A stretch of DNA of 7,052 bases, taken from Muribaculaceae bacterium. Its GTDB lineage: Bacteria; Bacteroidota; Bacteroidia; Bacteroidales; Muribaculaceae. This document shows positions 1 to 7,052 of the stretch, one piece after another; positions within the stretch are counted from its first letter, which is position 1, and each line of letters starts with the position of its first letter. The notes below the pieces were generated by a model that worked only from the letters and a program-made list of their open reading frames with translations, searched no databases and was not told the origin of the DNA. Both the position numbers and the translations under genes were made by a program. The DNA lies in the NCBI GenBank assembly GCA_017557665.1, contig JAFYYI010000011.1, forward strand, positions 1-7,052, in the 5' to 3' direction.

Positions 1-5026
<5,026 letters not shown>

Positions 5027-5048
5027 TGACAATGAAGTTTTGTGAACT

Positions 5049-5056
5049 CAGATATA
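5049..5056 (-). promoter_or_regulatory. Weak candidate -7 element for an rpoB promoter
   Basis: The minus strand reads TATATCTG, one mismatch from the Bacteroidota primary-sigma -7 consensus TAnnTTTG. It sits 22 nt before the rpoB ATG, which would leave a very short leader that bypasses both T1 and T2. No TTTG-type -33 element lies at the usual 19-21 nt spacing, so this may be chance in an AT-rich stretch. Confidence 0.15.
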
Positions 5057-5112
5057 ATGCTGAAATGCTAAATAATGGGCGCTCAACCACCCGTCGCGGC
5101 TTGTAGAGACAG

Positions 5113-5141
5113 AAAAACACTCCCGCGGGGCGGTGTGAGTG
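5113..5141 (-). terminator. Terminator-like hairpin T2 before rpoB
   Basis: On the transcript, CACTC (5141-5137) pairs with GAGTG (5122-5118), and CCGC (5133-5130) with GCGG (5126-5123). The loop is CCC and a 3-nt bulge ACA sits on the 5' side. The stem is followed directly by UUUUU (5117-5113) and then CUGUCU, which is the form of a rho-independent terminator. Because essential rpoB and rpoC lie downstream, it should be partial or conditional. Its 3' arm is also perfectly complementary to the apex of the long upstream hairpin (5178-5186). Confidence 0.65.
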
Positions 5142-5147
5142 GGGTCG

Positions 5148-5215
5148 TGATATTCATCGGACGGGTTGCCGCGGCAACGGGAGTGTCCCGTGCCGCGGAC
5201 AACTCCGATGAATCA
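5148..5215 (-). promoter_or_regulatory. Long interrupted GC-rich hairpin in the rpoB leader
   Basis: The arms in plus-strand coordinates are: TGA 5148-5150 with TCA 5213-5215; TTCATCGGA 5153-5161 with TCCGATGAA 5204-5212; GTTG 5165-5168 with CAAC 5200-5203; CCGCGGCA 5169-5176 with TGCCGCGG 5191-5198; CGGGA 5178-5182 with TCCCG 5186-5190. The loop is 3 nt. That makes 29 pairs interrupted by small bulges (5151-5152, 5162-5164, 5177, 5199). No U run follows, so it is not a terminator by itself. It could be an RNase III processing site, as at this place in E. coli, or the anti-antiterminator half of a switch with T2, or a palindromic repeat. Confidence 0.75.
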
Positions 5216-5216
5216 T
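5154..5216 (-). CDS. Possible 20-codon leader peptide ORF
   Basis: An ATG at 5216-5214 opens a frame of 20 codons ending in TGA at 5154-5156. It covers almost exactly the long hairpin. The peptide begins MIHRSCPRHG and has four Pro and four Arg among 20 residues. No Shine-Dalgarno precedes the ATG, but none of the real genes here has one either. If translated, ribosomes would open the hairpin, and one standing at the stop codon would be about 12 nt from the base of T2, so coupling of translation to termination is possible. A short ORF in a GC-rich palindrome can easily arise by chance, and I recognise no homologue. Confidence 0.2.
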   Translation of the reverse strand: MIHRSCPRHGTLPLPRQPVR

Positions 5217-5227
5217 CTTGAGTGCAG

Positions 5228-5239
5228 GTCAAATTTGAC
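5228..5239. repeat. Perfect 12-nt palindrome GTCAAATTTGAC
   Basis: This is a perfect inverted repeat with no spacer, immediately downstream of the T1 U run in transcript order. Its size and symmetry resemble a dimeric regulator's operator. Its core CAAATTTG (5230-5237) is also one base off the -7 consensus TAnnTTTG, but no matching -33 element lies upstream. Chance remains possible for a 12-nt site. Confidence 0.4.
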
Positions 5240-5241
5240 AC

Positions 5242-5281
5242 AAAAAGGTTAAGAACCCACTCGCGTTGGGGATTCTTAACC
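5242..5281 (-). terminator. Terminator-like hairpin T1 after rplL
   Basis: On the transcript, GGTTAAGAA (5281-5273) pairs perfectly with TTCTTAACC (5255-5247). After a 1-nt bulge, CCC pairs with GGG (5271-5269 with 5258-5256), enclosing a 10-nt loop. UUUUU (5246-5242) follows directly. This is a good rho-independent terminator shape about 24 nt past the rplL stop. Since no clear promoter lies between it and rpoB, it is best read as an attenuator that trims transcription from the abundant stalk genes into the polymerase genes. Confidence 0.75.
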
Positions 5282-5285
5282 CAAA

Positions 5286-5302
5286 CACCCGTTAACGGGG
5301 TG
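5286..5302 (-). other. Short hairpin directly after the rplL stop
   Basis: On the transcript, CACCC (5302-5298) pairs with GGGTG (5290-5286) around a 7-nt loop, starting 3 nt after the rplL TAA. The next bases are only UUU then GGG, so it is a weak terminator at best. It may protect the 3' end of the rplL message or form a tandem unit with T1. Confidence 0.45.
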
Positions 5303-5305
5303 CTA

Positions 5306-5683
5306 TTATTTCAGTTCAACCTCAGCACCAAGGCCTTCGATCTCAGCCTTAAGGGCCTCGGCCTCATCCTTGGAAGCACCCTCCTTGAGGGTAGCGGGAG
5401 CCTTGTCAACAAGATCCTTAGCGTCCTTCAGACCAAGGCTGAGGAGCTCCTTAACCTTCTTGATCACCTGGAGCTTCTGAGCACCAGCGGCCTTGAGGAC
5501 AACGTCGAACGAGGTCTTCTCCTCGGCCTCAGCGGCACCAGCGGCAGCGGGACCAGCGGCAACAGCAACAGCTGCAGCGGCGGGCTCAATGCCATATTCG
5601 TCTTTCAAAATCTGAGCGAGTTCGTTAACTTCCTTTACGGTGAGGTTCACTAACTGTTCTGCAAAAGCTTTCAAATCTGCCAT
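5306..5683 (-). CDS. rplL: 50S ribosomal protein L7/L12
   Basis: L7/L12 is the multi-copy stalk protein that recruits and activates translation GTPases. The 125-residue length is normal. The N-terminal dimerisation and L10-binding helices cover about 1-32 ([20 protein letters not shown]...). A flexible Ala/Gly/Pro-rich hinge follows (about 33-55), then the globular C-terminal domain (56-125) with [26 protein letters not shown] and a GAEVELK end. One oddity: Ser82 stands where most bacterial sequences have Gly in the TGLGLKEAK motif of the factor-binding surface. The rest of that surface (Lys70, Val73, Ile74, Lys75, Gly84, Leu85, Lys86) is kept. The gene ends in tandem stops, TAA TAG, and is followed at once by hairpins, so its expression can exceed that of rpoB. 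It starts 39 nt after rplJ with an AT-rich, Shine-Dalgarno-free leader. Confidence 0.98.
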   Translation of the reverse strand: MADLKAFAEQLVNLTVKEVNELAQILKDEYGIEPAAAAVAVAAGPAAAGAAEAEEKTSFDVVLKAAGAQKLQVIKKVKELLSLGLKDAKDLVDKAPATLKEGASKDEAEALKAEIEGLGAEVELK

Positions 5684-5722
5684 AATAGTATGGATTTAAA
5701 ATTGGTTGTTTTTAATTTTTGT

Positions 5723-6247
5723 TTAGTTTTCTTTTTTGGATAAGGTTTCCAGGACTCCGTGGAGCTTATTGCCACCCGACTGGAGAGCACTGATAACGTT
5801 CTTGGCCGGCGACTGCAGCAATGCCACAACATCGGCGATGAGCTCGTTCTTGCTCTTGATAGCTACCAGAGCGTCGAGGTTCTGCTCGCCAACATAGACG
5901 GTCTCCTCAACATAAGCAGCCTTGAATGCGGGGATGGTCTCCCTCTTACCGCGGAATTCCTTGATGAGTTTAGCAGGCGCGTTACCCGTGTCGCTGAGCA
6001 ACAGGGTCGTCGGACCAGCCAGGGAGTCATAGAGGCCACTGTAGTCGATGTCACAAGCATCCATGGCCTTCTTCAGCAGGGTGTTCTTGACAACCATCAT
6101 CTTGATACCAGCCTTGAAAGCAGCGCGGCGCAGGTCCACGGTCTTCTCAGCGTTCAACGATGTGGTGTTAGCCAGATAAACTACACTATACTTGTCAAGA
6201 GTGTCCTTGATCTTCTCGATCATTAAGGTTTTATCTTCCTTCTTCAT
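5723..6247 (-). CDS. rplJ: 50S ribosomal protein L10
   Basis: L10 is the base of the ribosomal stalk: its N-terminal domain binds 23S rRNA beside L11, and its C-terminal helix carries L7/L12 dimers. The 174-residue product has the family's usual length and layout. Its features are an N-terminal helix (MKKEDKTLMIEKIKDTLDKY), the VVKNTLLKKAM motif (52-62), the LAGPTTLLLSDTGNAPAKLIKEF block (76-98), and a C-terminal helix from about 136, including SPAKNVISALQSGGNKLHGVL, where L7/L12 would dock. It sits 24 nt after rplA and 39 nt before rplL. In E. coli an L10-leader RNA upstream of rplJ gives feedback control by the L10-L12 complex; the 24-nt gap here is too short to hold that structure, so such control must be absent or act elsewhere. 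No Shine-Dalgarno sequence is visible. Confidence 0.98.
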   Translation of the reverse strand: MKKEDKTLMIEKIKDTLDKYSVVYLANTTSLNAEKTVDLRRAAFKAGIKMMVVKNTLLKKAMDACDIDYSGLYDSLAGPTTLLLSDTGNAPAKLIKEFRGKRETIPAFKAAYVEETVYVGEQNLDALVAIKSKNELIADVVALLQSPAKNVISALQSGGNKLHGVLETLSKKEN

Positions 6248-6271
6248 TTCGTTCTTGTCGTTTTAAAATGT

Positions 6272-6967
6272 TTAAGCCTCGATGGACTTGGGATCAACCT
6301 TGATACCCTTGCTCATGGTGCTTGAAAGATAAATGCTCTTGATGTACGTACCCTTGGCAGCGGCGGGCTTCAGCTTGATGAGCGTGTTGATGAACGCGGC
6401 AGCGTTGTCGCGGATCTGCTCGGGGGTGAAGGATACCTTGCCAATGGAGGTGTGTACAATACCACCCTTATCGACCTTGAAGTCGATCTTACCTTGTTTC
6501 ACTTCTTTCACAGCCTTTGCCACGTCAGGAGTAACGGTGCCGCTCTTGGGGTTCGGCATCAGGCCACGAGGACCGAGCACGCGTCCGAGAGGACCCACCT
6601 TGCCCATGATCTGGGGCTGAGTGATAATCACATCAATGTCAGTCCATCCGCCCTTAATCTTGTCGATGTACTCGTCAAGACCGACATAATCTGCTCCGGC
6701 TTCCTTAGCGGCAGCTTCAGCCTCCGGTCCACAGAGAACCAGGACGCGAACCTGCTTGCCAGTGCCATGAGGCAGAGATACAACGCCACGGACCATCTGG
6801 TTGGCCTTACGCGGATCAACGCCAAGACGTACGTCAATATCAGCGGAAGCATCAAACTTGGTGAAAGTGATTTCCTTAACCAATGCTGCAGCTTCCTCAA
6901 GGGTGTACGCTTTCCCCGTTTCAACCTTCGCGTTGTACAACTTCTGATTTTTCGTTAACTTACTCAT
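6272..6967 (-). CDS. rplA: 50S ribosomal protein L1
   Basis: L1 forms the mobile L1 stalk of the 50S subunit, binds 23S rRNA and helps release deacylated tRNA from the E site. The product is 231 residues, close to the usual 230-odd. Typical features are [22 protein letters not shown] (49-70), the central domain-II region (about 70-155), and the L1 signature [22 protein letters not shown], positions 120-141, followed by GTVT. The C-terminal rRNA-binding half includes [16 protein letters not shown] (165-180). I chose the ATG at 6967; an in-frame TTG two codons upstream (6973) is less likely. The gene begins 14 nt after the rplK stop. In E. coli L1 represses translation of the rplK-rplA message by binding near rplK; that site would lie outside this window. 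Confidence 0.98.
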   Translation of the reverse strand: MSKLTKNQKLYNAKVETGKAYTLEEAAALVKEITFTKFDASADIDVRLGVDPRKANQMVRGVVSLPHGTGKQVRVLVLCGPEAEAAAKEAGADYVGLDEYIDKIKGGWTDIDVIITQPQIMGKVGPLGRVLGPRGLMPNPKSGTVTPDVAKAVKEVKQGKIDFKVDKGGIVHTSIGKVSFTPEQIRDNAAAFINTLIKLKPAAAKGTYIKSIYLSSTMSKGIKVDPKSIEA

Positions 6968-6981
6968 AATCAATAAAGTTT

Positions 6982-7052
6982 TTAAACGTTCTCAGGGAAT
7001 TGACCCTTTACAGTGATACCCATACTTCTTGCTGTTCCGGCCACCATACGCA
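6982..7052 (-). CDS. rplK: 50S ribosomal protein L11, C-terminal end (cut by window edge)
   Basis: Only the last 22 codons and the TAA stop (6982-6984) are in the window. They read [16 protein letters not shown] and end in QFPENV. The GTARSMG motif is the conserved end of L11's C-terminal 23S-rRNA-binding domain, and the short tail after it fits Bacteroidota L11. Its position directly before rplA confirms the call. L11 forms the base of the GTPase-associated centre with L10. The start, the promoter and any L1 feedback site lie beyond the right edge. Confidence 0.93.
   Translation of the reverse strand, partial: RMVAGTARSMGITVKGQFPENV

Larger units (their letters stand above)
5027..5305 (-). 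promoter_or_regulatory. Structured rplL-rpoB spacer / rpoB leader
   Basis: This 279-nt stretch has no convincing protein-coding gene and is by far the longest gap in the operon; the others are 14-39 nt. Read in transcript order it contains a short hairpin, terminator-like T1, a 12-nt palindrome, a long interrupted hairpin overlaid by a 20-codon ORF, terminator-like T2, and an AT-rich stretch before the rpoB start. In E. coli the same position holds a partial attenuator and an RNase III cleavage site that reduce polymerase synthesis relative to L7/L12. The elements here suggest a similar job by different sequences. The structures are seen directly; the function is inferred. Confidence 0.75.

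Noticed and set aside
5027..5032. TTG start for rpoB two codons upstream of the ATG
   Set aside because: The ATG at 5026 is a stronger start and the resulting N-terminus ([12 protein letters not shown]) resembles Bacteroidales RpoB; nothing favours the TTG.
5148..5215. Terminal inverted repeats of an insertion sequence or invertible element
   Set aside because: The arms are only 3 nt apart at the apex, enclose no gene, and no target-site duplication is visible; a structural RNA hairpin explains them better.
5230..5237. CAAATTTG as a true -7 promoter element
   Set aside because: The first base is off consensus and no TTTG-type -33 element is found 19-21 nt upstream, so it is kept only as part of the palindrome.
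5222..5653. Plus-strand ORF opposite rplL and part of the spacer
   Set aside because: In-register shadow of rplL; its Gly/Ser-rich stretch is the complement of the Ala-rich hinge codons.
5759..6226. Plus-strand ORF opposite rplJ
   Set aside because: In-register shadow of a certain ribosomal-protein gene, with no recognisable domain.
6452..6958. Plus-strand ORF opposite rplA
   Set aside because: In-register shadow of rplA with no family resemblance.
6968..6973. TTG start for rplA two codons upstream of the ATG
   Set aside because: The ATG gives the usual [13 protein letters not shown] L1 start; the TTG would only add two residues.

Overview
The window is a stretch of core chromosome carrying the ribosomal-protein and RNA-polymerase operon rplK-rplA-rplJ-rplL-rpoB-rpoC. 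Every gene lies on the minus strand, so transcription runs from the right edge (7052) to the left edge (1). Both ends are cut: only the last 22 codons of rplK and the first 402 complete codons of rpoC are present. Four genes are complete and intact: rplA, rplJ, rplL and rpoB.

The organism is most likely a member of the Bacteroidota, order Bacteroidales. The RpoB, RpoC, L1, L10 and L7/L12 sequences read like those of Bacteroides, Prevotella or Muribaculaceae from memory. None of the start codons has a Shine-Dalgarno sequence, which is usual for that phylum. The family cannot be settled by eye. The coding DNA is moderately GC-rich and strongly codon-biased, as expected of very highly expressed genes.

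Layout, right to left: rplK end (7052-6982), 14 nt gap, rplA/L1 (6967-6272), 24 nt gap, rplJ/L10 (6247-5723), 39 nt gap, rplL/L7-L12 (5683-5306), a 279 nt non-coding spacer (5305-5027), rpoB (5026-1223), 14 nt gap, rpoC start (1208-1). L11, L1, L10 and L7/L12 build the L11/L1 region and the factor-recruiting stalk of the 50S subunit. RpoB and RpoC form the catalytic core of RNA polymerase. The operon therefore ties ribosome and polymerase synthesis together.

The part that gene calling does not explain is the rplL-rpoB spacer. In transcript order it holds: a small hairpin just after the rplL stop; a terminator-like stem with a U5 run (T1); a perfect 12-nt palindrome; a possible 20-codon upstream ORF lying exactly over a 29-bp interrupted hairpin; a second terminator-like stem with a U5 run (T2); and then an AT-rich approach to rpoB. 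The apex of the long hairpin is perfectly complementary over 9 nt to the 3' arm of T2, so the two structures could exclude each other. This looks like an elaborate attenuator or processing region that sets the amount of RNA polymerase relative to stalk proteins. The layout is seen in the sequence; the regulatory function is inferred. No mobile element, CRISPR array, tRNA or rRNA was seen.
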